A stretch of DNA of 64,000 nucleotides, taken from Bacterioplanoides sp. SCSIO 12839 (GTDB lineage Bacteria > Pseudomonadota > Gammaproteobacteria > Pseudomonadales > Oceanobacteraceae). This document shows positions 18,034-27,366 of the stretch, piece by piece. Within the stretch, counting starts at the first letter, position 1. Each line of letters opens with the position of its first letter. A program made the position numbers and the translations under genes. The notes beneath the pieces are model-generated. The model had not been told where the DNA came from and made no database searches. It was given only the letters and a program-made list of their open reading frames with translations. The DNA lies in NCBI RefSeq assembly GCF_024397975.1, contig NZ_CP073745.1:2630501-2694500 (forward strand), read 5' to 3'.

Positions 18034-18057
18034 AACCTAGGGCACCTCATGAAGTCA

Positions 18058-20088
18058 TCACAGAAACTTTAACAAAGCCTGTTTAAGCTCATTAACACGA
18101 ATAGGTTTGGCCAGATAATCATTCATACCAGCGTCAAGGCAGGCTTTTTTCTGTTCTGCCATGACGTCGGCCGATAATGCCAGAACCGGAATGTGTGCTT
18201 CACCTTCGAGCTTACGAATCGCTCGCGTTGCGTCTAAACCATCCATTTCCGGCATATGGCAATCCATCAAGATCAGATCAAACGCCTGTGCCTGATACAG
18301 TTCAACGGCTTCAGATCCGGTGGTGGCAACCCGAACATCGCACCCCATCCGGGTGAGCATCTGAGTCGCCACCTTTTGATTCACCGGGTTATCTTCTGCT
18401 AACAGAATACGTTTATGCTGTAACCGTTCTTTCGAGTTATCCGGTAGCACCCCTGTTCGACGGTACTGGGTAATTAAGCGCTCTGGCTGTGTCTCACACT
18501 GTGACAGTGCCAACAGCATTGAGCGTAATTTTTCTTCACTGATGGGCCAGTCCCAATAGCCGTAAACCCCCTGCTTTCTCAGGCTGGATTCTTCAAAATG
18601 AACAGCCTCAGAAAAGGTCACAGCAATGCGTACCCCCTTCTCAACCAAACACTCCATAGCGTCCGGCAATGATTCAAATAAACGCCTCGAGATCACCAGA
18701 ATTTCGGGTAATGATTCACCACGGTTAATTGCCTGACTGACATCATCCAAACTGCCAAACTGTTGCAGTGGCATTTGTAAACGCCGCCCAACCGAAACCA
18801 GCAAAGCCCGATTCACCGGAACCTCATCGACCAGCCAAAGCGAGTGTGTATTAACACGATCAGATGCGGCTTCTTCTACCGGCAAGGTAACGTCATCAAC
18901 AGTCGCCAGCGATAAGTCCAGCCAAAAGTTCGAACCCACACCGGGGGCACTGACCACCCCAACCTGTCCGTTCATCAGGTTGGCAAGACGCTGACAAATA
19001 CTCAGCCCTAATCCGGTACCTCCAACCATGGTTGATAACCGCCCATGAGCAAAGCTGTATTCATCAAACAAGTGCATGGCCTTATTGGCTTCAATGCCTA
19101 ATCCGGTATCTTCCACCGTAAAACGCAAACATACCCGCTGCTGCTCACGCTCAACCCGAACAACGCGTAATAACACATGACCTCGTTCGGTGAACTTGAT
19201 GGCATTGGTCAGAAAATTCATCAGAATCTGGCGAATACGAATAGCATCCCCGAGCAATAAGTCGGGCACCTCATCTTCGGTAAAGGATTGCAGCACCAGG
19301 CTTTTCTCTTTAGCTTTAGCCGAAACCATGCTCAGCAAGTCTTCCACCATGCTGCGTAAACTGAATACCTCTTCCTCGATAGCCAGCTTATTCGCTTCAA
19401 TCTTTGATAAGTCGAGAATATCGTTGACGATGGCCAGCAGGTGGTCAGAGGAGGTTTGAATCACTTTCAGGAAGCTGTGCTGCTCACTGGATAACTCAGT
19501 TTGCTCCAGTAACGAAGCCATCCCTAACAAGCCATTCATCGGGGTACGAATCTCATGACTCATGCTCGCCAGAAAGCGGCTTTTGGCAATATTGGCTTCT
19601 TCCGCCTGGTCACGCTCCAGCCTGAGCACTTCTCTGGCTTTCACCTGCTCCGAAATATCCGAACTGATGGCCATCAGGCTATGCAATTCACCATCACAAA
19701 TAATCGGAACCAGTTGATTGGAAAAATACAGTGTTCCTTGAGTGCCGGCATCGACGCTCATTTCGTATTGTTGCGTCACCCGGGTGCTGATGGCCTGGCG
19801 CATCTTGTCACGAAAAATAGTGACCACCTCGGGCGTCAGGTATTGTTCACAAGGTGTTCCCAATACCTGACTTTTATCAAAACCGCTGGCCGGGTGATTG
19901 ATATCAACGATGTAACCATTGAGGTCAATTTCAGTGACAATGTCCGGCATTTGCTTCCATAGCAGCCGAAACCGGGTGCGGTCTTTTTCAACCGCCTCCA
20001 GCTGTTTGGATAACTTACGGGAATGCAGAATCAGATACGAAACAAGCAGAGACAGGGTTACTGTTAAAAAAAGCCAAACCAGATTCAT
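18058..20088 (-). CDS. Hybrid sensor histidine kinase with a pseudo-receiver and a receiver
   Basis: The 676-residue protein has one N-terminal membrane helix (about 1-23), PAS (about 38-150), HisKA with H-box SHEIRTPMNG (about 178), HATPase_c (about 275-395, with GGTGLGLSICQRL), a degenerate receiver (about 410-530) and a canonical C-terminal receiver (about 552-676; LLAEDN, LILMDCHMPEMDG with phospho-Asp, and the switch Lys in YLAKPI). In the middle module the position expected for the Asp reads ILVISRRL, so it cannot be phosphorylated there. ATG 20088 is used rather than the GTG just before it because GGG lies 5 bases ahead. It follows the HTH gene closely, probably as one transcript. Confidence 0.9.
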   Translation of the reverse strand: MNLVWLFLTVTLSLLVSYLILHSRKLSKQLEAVEKDRTRFRLLWKQMPDIVTEIDLNGYIVDINHPASGFDKSQVLGTPCEQYLTPEVVTIFRDKMRQAISTRVTQQYEMSVDAGTQGTLYFSNQLVPIICDGELHSLMAISSDISEQVKAREVLRLERDQAEEANIAKSRFLASMSHEIRTPMNGLLGMASLLEQTELSSEQHSFLKVIQTSSDHLLAIVNDILDLSKIEANKLAIEEEVFSLRSMVEDLLSMVSAKAKEKSLVLQSFTEDEVPDLLLGDAIRIRQILMNFLTNAIKFTERGHVLLRVVRVEREQQRVCLRFTVEDTGLGIEANKAMHLFDEYSFAHGRLSTMVGGTGLGLSICQRLANLMNGQVGVVSAPGVGSNFWLDLSLATVDDVTLPVEEAASDRVNTHSLWLVDEVPVNRALLVSVGRRLQMPLQQFGSLDDVSQAINRGESLPEILVISRRLFESLPDAMECLVEKGVRIAVTFSEAVHFEESSLRKQGVYGYWDWPISEEKLRSMLLALSQCETQPERLITQYRRTGVLPDNSKERLQHKRILLAEDNPVNQKVATQMLTRMGCDVRVATTGSEAVELYQAQAFDLILMDCHMPEMDGLDATRAIRKLEGEAHIPVLALSADVMAEQKKACLDAGMNDYLAKPIRVNELKQALLKFL

Positions 20089-20116
20089 CACAACCCTGTT
20101 GTATTAGCAAAGAGCA

Positions 20117-20665
20117 TCAGGCAGCAACATCGCTGGTCAGGTAATTAATCAGCTCTTGTTGATCGTTAGGCCACTGATAATACAACCAGGAATGACTGTT
20201 AGCAGCTTCTTTATTGACAGGTTTGTCGAAGCACAAACACAAAATATCCCGACCTTCGACATCTTTAAGTACTTTTTCGACCGACTGGCGATCTTTGTCT
20301 GCACTGACAGCGATCGCTCCGGGCTGTTGCTGGGCAATCATAAAGCCAAATTGAATCGGGTCTGATGTCACCTTAACATCCCAACCGGCCCGGCGAACGG
20401 CGGCGGAAATCTCAATCGACTTGTCGTTGTTACCCGCTAATAGCAACAACACCTTACCGCCGAGCACCAGATCATCAGGTACCGGCATATTGTTGCCTTT
20501 CAGAAACGCAACAAAGCTTTCTATCGGTATGCGGTTATCTCCGCGCCCCGGCAATTTATACGCTTCAAGATGACCGCGCTCAATCCAACGGATGACAGTG
20601 CGAAAATTCACACCACAATATTTAGCGACTTCGCCGGTTGTTAATGCTTGTTTATCCCTCACCAT
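20117..20665 (-). CDS. DNA-binding protein: excisionase-type HTH fused to a pseudo-receiver
   Basis: The N-terminal ~65 residues form a MerR/excisionase-like winged HTH (LTTGEVAKYCGVNFRTVIRWIERGHLEAYKLPGRGDNRI). Residues about 70-182 follow the alternating strand/helix pattern of a receiver domain (KVLLLLAGNND, then GAIAVSADKD, then DILCLCFDKPV). The acidic pocket and phosphoacceptor Asp are absent: the latter position reads SADKD after AV. It is thus probably a phosphorylation-independent receiver-like regulator. The kinase gene begins 28 bases downstream, and a REC-PAS-EAL-like gene is divergent, suggesting one pathway. Confidence 0.8.
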   Translation of the reverse strand: MVRDKQALTTGEVAKYCGVNFRTVIRWIERGHLEAYKLPGRGDNRIPIESFVAFLKGNNMPVPDDLVLGGKVLLLLAGNNDKSIEISAAVRRAGWDVKVTSDPIQFGFMIAQQQPGAIAVSADKDRQSVEKVLKDVEGRDILCLCFDKPVNKEAANSHSWLYYQWPNDQQELINYLTSDVAA

Positions 20666-20737
20666 GAACTCTCAAACTCAGCAGGACATGGGTTCAGTAT
20701 AGATAGCCTGCGAGCAATGCAAGGCAAAATCCGTAGT

Positions 20738-20770
20738 AAACAAGAAACGGGTATAAAAACCCTGTTTTCT
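20738..20770. other. Hairpin in the divergent intergenic region
   Basis: ACAAGAAACGGGT and ACCCTGTTTTCTGT can pair with small interruptions around ATAAAA. It lies between the divergent HTH and response-regulator genes, where no transcript is expected to end, so it could be a regulatory site or part of a leader. Confidence 0.3.
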
Positions 20771-20891
20771 GTGCGAATTATTTCTGTAGCAATGTGTTAC
20801 CGCTCATTAATGATGCGGTTATCCGCTTGTTATTCACTGGTGAGGCCAGCTACAGTAATAGATGGCCTGTTAAAAAGTGACGAGACAAGTG

Positions 20892-22400
20892 ATGCAGTGG
20901 AATTTATTACTGGTTGATGATGAAGCCGACATCCTGCAAACCCTGCGCAGAATGCTCCGCTCTGACACATTCACGATTTTTGAGGCTAACAACGCGTCCG
21001 AGGCACTGACGTTATTTGCACAGCACGATATTCATCTGATGATCACCGACTACAAAATGCCAAACACCGATGGTTTAGCATTGTGTCGTGAAGTCCGTCA
21101 GCGCTCTCCGGCCACTTACCGCATCCTGTTATCCGGACAAGTTGATTACCCCGTTCTGCAACAGGCCTGGCGTCATGGTGATGTTCACCGGTTTGTGGCA
21201 AAACCCTGGGATAACCTGCTGCTCAAAAATGATGTCACCGAAGGCCTTAAACAACATCAGTTGCTGCGCAAAGCACTTTTCCTGCGCCACAATGTTCAGG
21301 GCGATCAGCCTCTGCTGCTAACCGATGCTAACTGGGTCATTCGTTTGGCCAACCCATCCGTTTGTGAAGCACTAGGGGTTGAGGAATCCGATCTGGTTGG
21401 CATCAACCTGTTTGCTGCAAACCTGTCGGCCATGCCATTTGAGTTAGAGGCTGAGATCACCACTCAGGTTGAATCTAGTCACAGCTGGCTGGGGTATTTC
21501 AGTTTTTTACCCATGTCTGAACAGAAAATTTCAGCCTGGATGGCAGTGACCTCCGTCAGTGAACACTATCGCGTATGCTTGTGTCGCTTTGTCAGCCAGA
21601 ATACCCTGGCACCGAGCGCCTATCAGGATGAACTCAAACGCTACACACATCATGATTCGGAATATTCACAGCACCCGACTCACGATGTTAATGCACACAA
21701 GCCGTTCCCCGCTGAAAAAACTGCTGAAAATCACGAAACTGGCCAATGCTTGCAACGACATAGCGACTATAAAACCACCGCATTATTCGACGCCAGTGGT
21801 CAGATAGTGGCGCTTAAAACACCTCATATTAACTATGACCAGCAACAGTGGCATGACTGGCTAACAGTGATGTTACAAGCCTGGCAAGCTTCCTTTCAGG
21901 GAACATTATGTGTGGTGTATGACGCACAGCTGGCCGATGAAGCAGCCAACCGCAACTACTTGCAAGCGCTGGAAGATCTGATAGCAGAACAAGGCTCGAT
22001 CAATACAATTGACCCCGTTATTCTTGTCAATGAAAGCCAGCTGATGGACGAATCGTATCCTCAGCAATCATTACGACACGATTGGCGTCAGGCAAGATGT
22101 CGCTTATTTGTCGCCAATTTTGGTCGTAGCTTCCTCAACTCACGCCAGATCCTGACTCTGCCCATTGAAGGTGTGGTGCTGGCGCCCGAGTTTTTACCCA
22201 ATATGAGCAACAACAAGTCGTTGCCGCAAAGTAAGCGTTTATTACAACGCATTCACACCCATAAACTGAGCATTTATGCACCCGATATTCACTCCACCGA
22301 TGCCTTGGCGGCGGCGCACCAAAGTGATGTAGACTGGCTCAGCGGTGATGCTCTGTCTCCGCCTCTGACAGCGGATCAACTCGCCTGGTTCAGAATCTGA
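20892..22400 (+). CDS. Response regulator: REC-PAS-degenerate EAL
   Basis: The 502-residue protein starts with a canonical receiver (LLVDDEADI; phospho-Asp53 in ITDYKMP; switch Lys104 in KPW, as in HD-GYP and EAL regulators). A PAS-like region follows at about 125-235, then a low-complexity linker. The C-terminal ~210 residues align with EAL domains in order and spacing, but every catalytic landmark is changed: EALxR becomes VALKT, EITES becomes LVNES, DDFGTG becomes ANFGRS, KID is lost and AEGVE becomes APDIH. It should lack c-di-GMP hydrolysis and may be an effector or scaffold. ATG 20892 is preferred to the GTG at 20877. Confidence 0.82.
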   Translation: MQWNLLLVDDEADILQTLRRMLRSDTFTIFEANNASEALTLFAQHDIHLMITDYKMPNTDGLALCREVRQRSPATYRILLSGQVDYPVLQQAWRHGDVHRFVAKPWDNLLLKNDVTEGLKQHQLLRKALFLRHNVQGDQPLLLTDANWVIRLANPSVCEALGVEESDLVGINLFAANLSAMPFELEAEITTQVESSHSWLGYFSFLPMSEQKISAWMAVTSVSEHYRVCLCRFVSQNTLAPSAYQDELKRYTHHDSEYSQHPTHDVNAHKPFPAEKTAENHETGQCLQRHSDYKTTALFDASGQIVALKTPHINYDQQQWHDWLTVMLQAWQASFQGTLCVVYDAQLADEAANRNYLQALEDLIAEQGSINTIDPVILVNESQLMDESYPQQSLRHDWRQARCRLFVANFGRSFLNSRQILTLPIEGVVLAPEFLPNMSNNKSLPQSKRLLQRIHTHKLSIYAPDIHSTDALAAAHQSDVDWLSGDALSPPLTADQLAWFRI

Positions 22401-22536
22401 AGCGTGGCTTTCCAGCATCTCAGATTCATTCACTCCCGGTTTCACATTTCCCGACACGATAACGCTGTTCATCCTACCCGGCTGAGTTATTATTAGCGGC
22501 GATAATAACGCTCAAAATAGTTTTCAGGAGTCAGAA

Positions 22537-22797
22537 GTGAATAAAGACCAGGCTTACCATCAGATTGCATTAGCGTGTTTAAAAACATTGCGCGAAAGTA
22601 ATGCTGGTGAATCCAAAGATGCCGCCCAGGAACTGTATGACACCATCGACCAGGCATTTCAGGGGCAGTTTGCTTTGGTTCTGGCGGAACTTGAAGACAG
22701 CAAACAACGTCTTAACCTGATCAATCAACTGGACCCTCAGCGTCACTCAATTGCGGATGCCCAGGCCATTATTAATGCCAATGGCACGGCTCACTGA
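22537..22797 (+). CDS. Small conserved hypothetical protein
   Basis: An 86-residue helical acidic protein starting at GTG 22537, with AGGAG 6 bases upstream. It has no signal peptide, Cys or recognised motif. The sequence (LKTLRESNAGESKDAAQELYDTIDQAF) suggests a two-to-three helix bundle. It precedes the M16 protease gene by 45 bases on the same strand and could share its transcript. No function is proposed. Confidence 0.6.
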   Translation: MNKDQAYHQIALACLKTLRESNAGESKDAAQELYDTIDQAFQGQFALVLAELEDSKQRLNLINQLDPQRHSIADAQAIINANGTAH

Positions 22798-22842
22798 TTC
22801 AGAGTCGGCTAATAACAATAAACCTTACGGAAAGGAGCTGGC

Positions 22843-25671
22843 ATGTTGTCACCTCGTTACTGGACTTTTTTACTCATCGTATTTGCAGCGATTGTTTTTT
22901 CTATGTACCAACGCCTTGATCAACCCGAGCTGATCGTCAGCCCGTCAGACCCTTATCAATATCGTTATCTGGAACTGGATAACGGGCTGAAAACGCTGCT
23001 GGTTTCGACCCCTGACGCGGATAAAGCCGCAGCAGCGGTTTCGGTTTCAGTGGGCAGTGGCGATGATCCGGAAGGACGTGAAGGCCTGGCGCATTTTTTA
23101 GAGCACATGCTGTTTTTAGGAACCGAGCCTTACCCGGAAGCGGGTGACTACCAGGCTTATATTTCCCGTAATGGTGGCTCGCACAATGCCTTTACAGCCA
23201 ACAGCCAGACCACTTATTTCTTTGAGGTCAATAACACTGCAATGGAAGGCGCACTGGATCGTTTTGCGCCTTTCTTTATTTCCCCAACGTTTGACGCACA
23301 ATACGTCGAGCGTGAAAAAAATGCGGTTCATGCTGAATATAAGTCCAAATACAAAGATGACTTCCGCCGTATTTTTTCCGCTGAAAAACAAGCAATGAAC
23401 CCGGCTCATCCGTTTGCCTCCTTCTCAACCGGCAACCTGGACACGCTGGCCGATCGCGATGGCAGCAATATTCGTGATGAATTATTGGATTTTTATGCCA
23501 AGCATTATTCATCCGATAAAATGACATTGGTACTGGCGGGTAATTATTCTCTGGAGCAACTGGAACAGTGGGCGGTTTCACATTTTAATGCCGTTCCACA
23601 ACAACAAACCACAAAACAACCACAACCAGTGCCGTTATTCACCGAAGGGCAACTGCCGTTAGATCTGAATATTGAGCCGGTGAAAGAAATTCGTCGTCTG
23701 CAATTTACCTTTCCGTTACCAGCATCAAAACATTTATATGCCTACAAACCGATTCAGGTCATCAGCAGCCTGATTGGTCATGAAGGCGAAGGCAGCTTGT
23801 TAGCCTTCCTGAAACAACGTGGCTGGGCAGAAGGTTTAAGTGCCGGTCGCTCCATGGCCAGTGATCATGAAACCACCATGGTGGTACAGGTCAGCCTGAC
23901 ACAAAAAGGCTTGTTATATACCGATCAGATTACCCTGGCACTGATGCATTATATTGATCTGATGAAGCAGGCACCGCTGCCTGAATACATCAGCCAGGAG
24001 CAGGCGAACCTGAGTGAGCTGGCGTTCCGCTTCCAGGAGCAAAGCCGTTTATCCGATTATGTCGTTCGCCTGAGCAGCAACTTGCTGGTCTACCAACCGC
24101 ATGACGTGATTTACGGTGACTACAAGTGGCAACCAATCAGCCAGCCAACCATTAAACCGTTCCTGGATGCATTAACAGCCGATAACATGCTGCGCACACT
24201 GATTGCGCCCAACGTTACCACCGAAATTGTCGACCCCTGGTACGGCACCAACATTCGCTTGCGTCCAAGTACCTTCCCGTCACTGGAATTAACCACCAGT
24301 GGTCTGGACACCATGCATCTGCCACAGGCCAACCCGTTTATACCGGAAAACCTGGAATTACAGGCAGACGTTGTCACAGAAAAACCGCTGGCACTGATCA
24401 ATGAAGCTGAGCGTGCGGTGTGGTATTACGCCGAACCGGATTTTAAACAACCAAAATCGCATGTCCGTGTGTTGCTGCAACAGCCTGATATCCAGAACAG
24501 TGCGCGCCAGCGTGTGTTAGCGCGCTTATATACCCGCACCGTTAATGAAGCGTTAAATACTTATAGTTACCCGGCTGCCATCGCCGGGCTGAGTTACAAC
24601 CTCAGTGTTTCTGGTCAGGGCCTGTTATTACACATTGGTGGCTATCAGGATAAGCTGCCGGAATTGTTGCAACGTGTGTTAACAGAAATGCAGCAGGCGC
24701 AGTTAAACGACGATGAATTTATTCGTTATAAAAACTCACTGCAGCGTGCGCTGGAAAACCAGTTAAAAGGCAAACCCTATCAACGCTCGCTGGAAGAGCT
24801 GAAACACTGGTTGTACCAACCCGCATTCAGCCCACAACAATTGTTAGCCGAACTGGAAAACGTCACCCGTGCAGATGTCGAGTCGTTTGCCGCCGGCTTC
24901 TCTGACAAAATGGCACACCAGCTGTATTTACACGGTCATTTGTCACAGGCTCAGGCACGAGATATGGCTGATAAGGTTCAGGCAGCCTTCCCGGCCAACC
25001 ATGCGCTGTTGACACCGGCCAAAGTCCGCAAAGCACCCGCCGGGCAACACCAGCAACCGGTGCAGGTTGATCATCAGGACACGGCATTCACCTTGTACGT
25101 TCAGGGTGCAGACACATCAGATCGCAGCCGTGCCGCCATGAGCCTGATGGGACAAGTGTTGTCAGCCCCGTATTACCAATATATGCGCACCGAACAACAG
25201 TTGGGATACATTGTGTTTGCCACGCCGTACCCACAACAAACCGTACCGGCTCTGGCCTTTATTGTGCAGTCACCGGAAGCCAGCCCGGAGAAAATTTTTG
25301 CGCACTCACAAACCTTCTTTAAACAGTTTGCTGAGACATTAACCACTATGTCGCAAGAAGAGTTTGTTAATTTTCAGAATGGGTTAATTAACCTGTTACT
25401 GGAAAAGCCCAAAAATATGGCTGAAAAAGCCAGCCGTTTCTGGCGTGACCTGGGAGATCAGCGTTACAGCTTTGACTCCATGCCTGCTATCGCTGAACAG
25501 GTCAAACAGCTAACGTTAGAAGACATTCAGGCGCTCTACCAATCAGCCATTATCGACCAGCAACAGCCTTGGTTATTATTTGTGAATGGTGGCGAGCTCG
25601 AAGATATCAAACCGCTCTCTGAGGTTGATCGTGAAGCTGCTGCGTTATTTAACTTGGGAACATCCGAATAA
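22843..25671 (+). CDS. Pitrilysin-like zinc protease (M16, insulinase family)
   Basis: The 942-residue protein has an N-terminal hydrophobic segment (about 5-22) that is a signal peptide or anchor, so it should act in the periplasm. The inverted zinc motif HFLEH (His84, Glu87, His88) is followed by a distal Glu in the EREKNAVHAEYK region, giving an intact active site. Length and the four-homologous-domain layout (M16, inactive M16, middle, C-terminal) match E. coli PtrA (pitrilysin), which degrades small peptides. The ATG has AAGGAG 6 bases upstream. A strong terminator follows at 25695. Confidence 0.9.
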   Translation: MLSPRYWTFLLIVFAAIVFSMYQRLDQPELIVSPSDPYQYRYLELDNGLKTLLVSTPDADKAAAAVSVSVGSGDDPEGREGLAHFLEHMLFLGTEPYPEAGDYQAYISRNGGSHNAFTANSQTTYFFEVNNTAMEGALDRFAPFFISPTFDAQYVEREKNAVHAEYKSKYKDDFRRIFSAEKQAMNPAHPFASFSTGNLDTLADRDGSNIRDELLDFYAKHYSSDKMTLVLAGNYSLEQLEQWAVSHFNAVPQQQTTKQPQPVPLFTEGQLPLDLNIEPVKEIRRLQFTFPLPASKHLYAYKPIQVISSLIGHEGEGSLLAFLKQRGWAEGLSAGRSMASDHETTMVVQVSLTQKGLLYTDQITLALMHYIDLMKQAPLPEYISQEQANLSELAFRFQEQSRLSDYVVRLSSNLLVYQPHDVIYGDYKWQPISQPTIKPFLDALTADNMLRTLIAPNVTTEIVDPWYGTNIRLRPSTFPSLELTTSGLDTMHLPQANPFIPENLELQADVVTEKPLALINEAERAVWYYAEPDFKQPKSHVRVLLQQPDIQNSARQRVLARLYTRTVNEALNTYSYPAAIAGLSYNLSVSGQGLLLHIGGYQDKLPELLQRVLTEMQQAQLNDDEFIRYKNSLQRALENQLKGKPYQRSLEELKHWLYQPAFSPQQLLAELENVTRADVESFAAGFSDKMAHQLYLHGHLSQAQARDMADKVQAAFPANHALLTPAKVRKAPAGQHQQPVQVDHQDTAFTLYVQGADTSDRSRAAMSLMGQVLSAPYYQYMRTEQQLGYIVFATPYPQQTVPALAFIVQSPEASPEKIFAHSQTFFKQFAETLTTMSQEEFVNFQNGLINLLLEKPKNMAEKASRFWRDLGDQRYSFDSMPAIAEQVKQLTLEDIQALYQSAIIDQQQPWLLFVNGGELEDIKPLSEVDREAAALFNLGTSE

Positions 25672-25694
25672 CCCTCTTGCCACATAGATGGCAT

Positions 25695-25733
25695 AAAAAA
25701 ACCGGCAGCTGTAAAACAGCTTCCGGTTTTTTT
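25695..25733. terminator. Bidirectional intrinsic terminator
   Basis: ACCGG-c-AGCTGT and ACAGCT-t-CCGGT pair with one internal mismatch around AAA, flanked by A7 and T7 runs. It lies between the M16 protease gene and the convergent hypothetical gene and suits both. Confidence 0.88.
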
Positions 25734-25747
25734 ATGGTTTTTTTAAA

Positions 25748-26065
25748 TCAACTTTCAGGAACTTGAGTATTCACCGGATTAATGTCCAACAAATAATGTC
25801 CATAAACTCGTTTTTCATTCAGATCAATGACAACCACCATCGCCAGCCCCTGATACTGACTGTTAATTAACACATGCTCATACAGGTCGCCCATACGATA
25901 TACATGGCTCACCTGCCCTTCACGGCAATCTGCCACACCAAAATCTTCAGCCGGGATCGACTCAACATAAGTCCAGAAATCCGCCGGCGGCTCTCCGTCG
26001 TTTACTCGTTGTGGCTGCGAACGGGTAGCGTCAAATTCTTCTTTGCTTAATAAACGGGTCTGCAC
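25748..26065 (-). CDS. Conserved hypothetical protein
   Basis: A 105-residue soluble protein. The frame is open to 26128, but GTG 26065 with AGAGG 7 bases upstream is the likely start (VQTRLLSKEEFDATRSQPQ). It has a mixed alpha/beta character with a hydrophobic strand LAMVVVIDLNEKRVYGHYLLD near the C-terminus. No family was recognised with confidence. It is divergent from the bufferin-type operon, and the two share an approximately 150-base promoter region. Confidence 0.65.
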   Translation of the reverse strand: MQTRLLSKEEFDATRSQPQRVNDGEPPADFWTYVESIPAEDFGVADCREGQVSHVYRMGDLYEHVLINSQYQGLAMVVVIDLNEKRVYGHYLLDINPVNTQVPES

Positions 26066-26215
26066 AACATTACCTCTTTGCACTGATATCAGGCGTACCA
26101 AAACTAAAAAACGAATAGTAATGCGCATTGCCTCGCAATCAAAGCACCGGCTGAGTCGTCTTTGTATGTAAGCCCATCAATTCGTGGGTGCCATCACCAT
26201 TTGAGGACAACAACA

Positions 26216-26491
26216 ATGAATCATAAACAACTGGTCTCTGCGACCTTAATCGGCCTTGGAACTCTCAGCGCTGCCAGTGCCCATGCGGTACCAGATGCTC
26301 CACAAGCCTGGGAAAAATGTGCGGGCATTGCTAAAGCGGGCATGAATGATTGTGGCGCCCTCGATGGCTCCCATGGCTGTGCGGGCCAGGCCAAACTCGA
26401 CAATCTGGACATCGAATGGGTTTATGTTCCCAAAGGTACCTGCGAAAAAATTACTGGTGGACAGGTCGCAAAAGTAAAACCTGCGAAATAA
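26216..26491 (+). CDS. bufA: Bufferin-type RiPP precursor (DUF2282, BufA1-like)
   Basis: The 91-residue precursor has a Sec signal peptide (about 1-24, ending AHA) and a short core with four Cys at 35, 46, 55 and 76, in [27 protein letters not shown] and [10 protein letters not shown]. This is the DUF2282/BufA1 pattern. Bufferins are exported peptides in which Cys residues are converted to heterocycles by a DUF692 enzyme and which sequester copper. ATG 26216 has GAGGA at 26203-26207 upstream; the frame is open further but without a start signal. The stop overlaps the next start (TAATG), so the maturase is translationally coupled. Confidence 0.88.
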   Translation: MNHKQLVSATLIGLGTLSAASAHAVPDAPQAWEKCAGIAKAGMNDCGALDGSHGCAGQAKLDNLDIEWVYVPKGTCEKITGGQVAKVKPAK

Positions 26492-27366
26492 TGACCATGG
26501 TATCAGCCAATCTTGCAGAGGGCGTGGGCTTAGGCCTGCGCACCCCTCATCTGGACGTTATATTGCAGCAAAAGCCCGCCGTTGCCTGGTTTGAGGTTCA
26601 TATCTGTAATTTCCTCAATGCTCCGTTGAACCAGTATTATCTGCGTCAAATCGCTGAACATTACCCCCTCAGTTTTCATGGTGTCAGCCTGAACCTGGGA
26701 GGAACCGACCCTCTTAACAAACATTACCTGACAGCACTGAAGCAGGTGATTCATGATTACCAGCCAGCACTGGTGTCAGAGCACGCCTGTTTTACAGCTC
26801 ATAATGGCCAACACTTTCACGACTTATTACCCGTTCCTTACACCACGGAAGCCATCCATCATTTTGCCAGCCGAATTCATCAGGTTCAGGAAGCGTTTGG
26901 CCGCCAGATCCTGATCGAAAATGTATCACGTTACAGCGTCTATCCAGAAAGCAACTACAGCGAAGCACAGTTTATAGCCGAGCTCTGCCAACGCACGGGG
27001 TGTGGGGTGTTGATGGACTTAAACAATCTGTACGTTAACCAACAAAATTTTCCGCACGACCCACAACATTCCCTGCAGCACGTGATGAGTGAGATACCCG
27101 CACAAGCGATTGGTGAGATTCATTTAGCAGGTCATTCACAACAGGATGATTATCTGGTGGATACACACGGCAATGCCGTTAGCGATCCGGTTTGGCAGTT
27201 ATGGGCTGACTTTATTGACCATTGGCAAAAAACCGGAACCAGCAGCCTACCACCTTGTCTGATTGAGTGGGACAACAATCTGCCATCGTTTGGAGTGCTA
27301 TTGGAGCAACAACAACGCGCTCAATACATTGCAGAGCAACGCTGTTTGTATGGAGAATCGGCATGA
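26491..27366 (+). CDS. bufB: MNIO-family RiPP maturase (DUF692, BufB-like)
   Basis: The 291-residue enzyme has the TIM-barrel DUF692 pattern: GLGLRTPH at the start, SFHGVSLNLG (His63), SEHACF (98), LIENVSRY (Glu143/Asn144), LMDLNNLYVN (Asp176), EIHLAGHS (His211, His215) and IEWDNN (Glu259). These are the family's His/Asp/Glu iron ligands. Multinuclear non-haem iron oxidases modify Cys in precursor peptides; BufB enzymes make Cys-derived heterocycles in bufferins. Start ATG 26491 overlaps the bufA stop by one base. An in-frame ATG at 26497 is an alternative. Confidence 0.92.
   Translation: MTMVSANLAEGVGLGLRTPHLDVILQQKPAVAWFEVHICNFLNAPLNQYYLRQIAEHYPLSFHGVSLNLGGTDPLNKHYLTALKQVIHDYQPALVSEHACFTAHNGQHFHDLLPVPYTTEAIHHFASRIHQVQEAFGRQILIENVSRYSVYPESNYSEAQFIAELCQRTGCGVLMDLNNLYVNQQNFPHDPQHSLQHVMSEIPAQAIGEIHLAGHSQQDDYLVDTHGNAVSDPVWQLWADFIDHWQKTGTSSLPPCLIEWDNNLPSFGVLLEQQQRAQYIAEQRCLYGESA

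Noticed and set aside
26129-26215. ECF-type promoter in front of bufA
   Set aside because: I looked for GTAAC/GGAAC-like -35 boxes with matching -10 elements but found no convincing pair, so none is listed.
26350-26490. Extended start of the DUF692 gene inside the precursor gene
   Set aside because: It would read through bufA in another frame. The ATG at 26491 matches the family N-terminus and the coupling with bufA.
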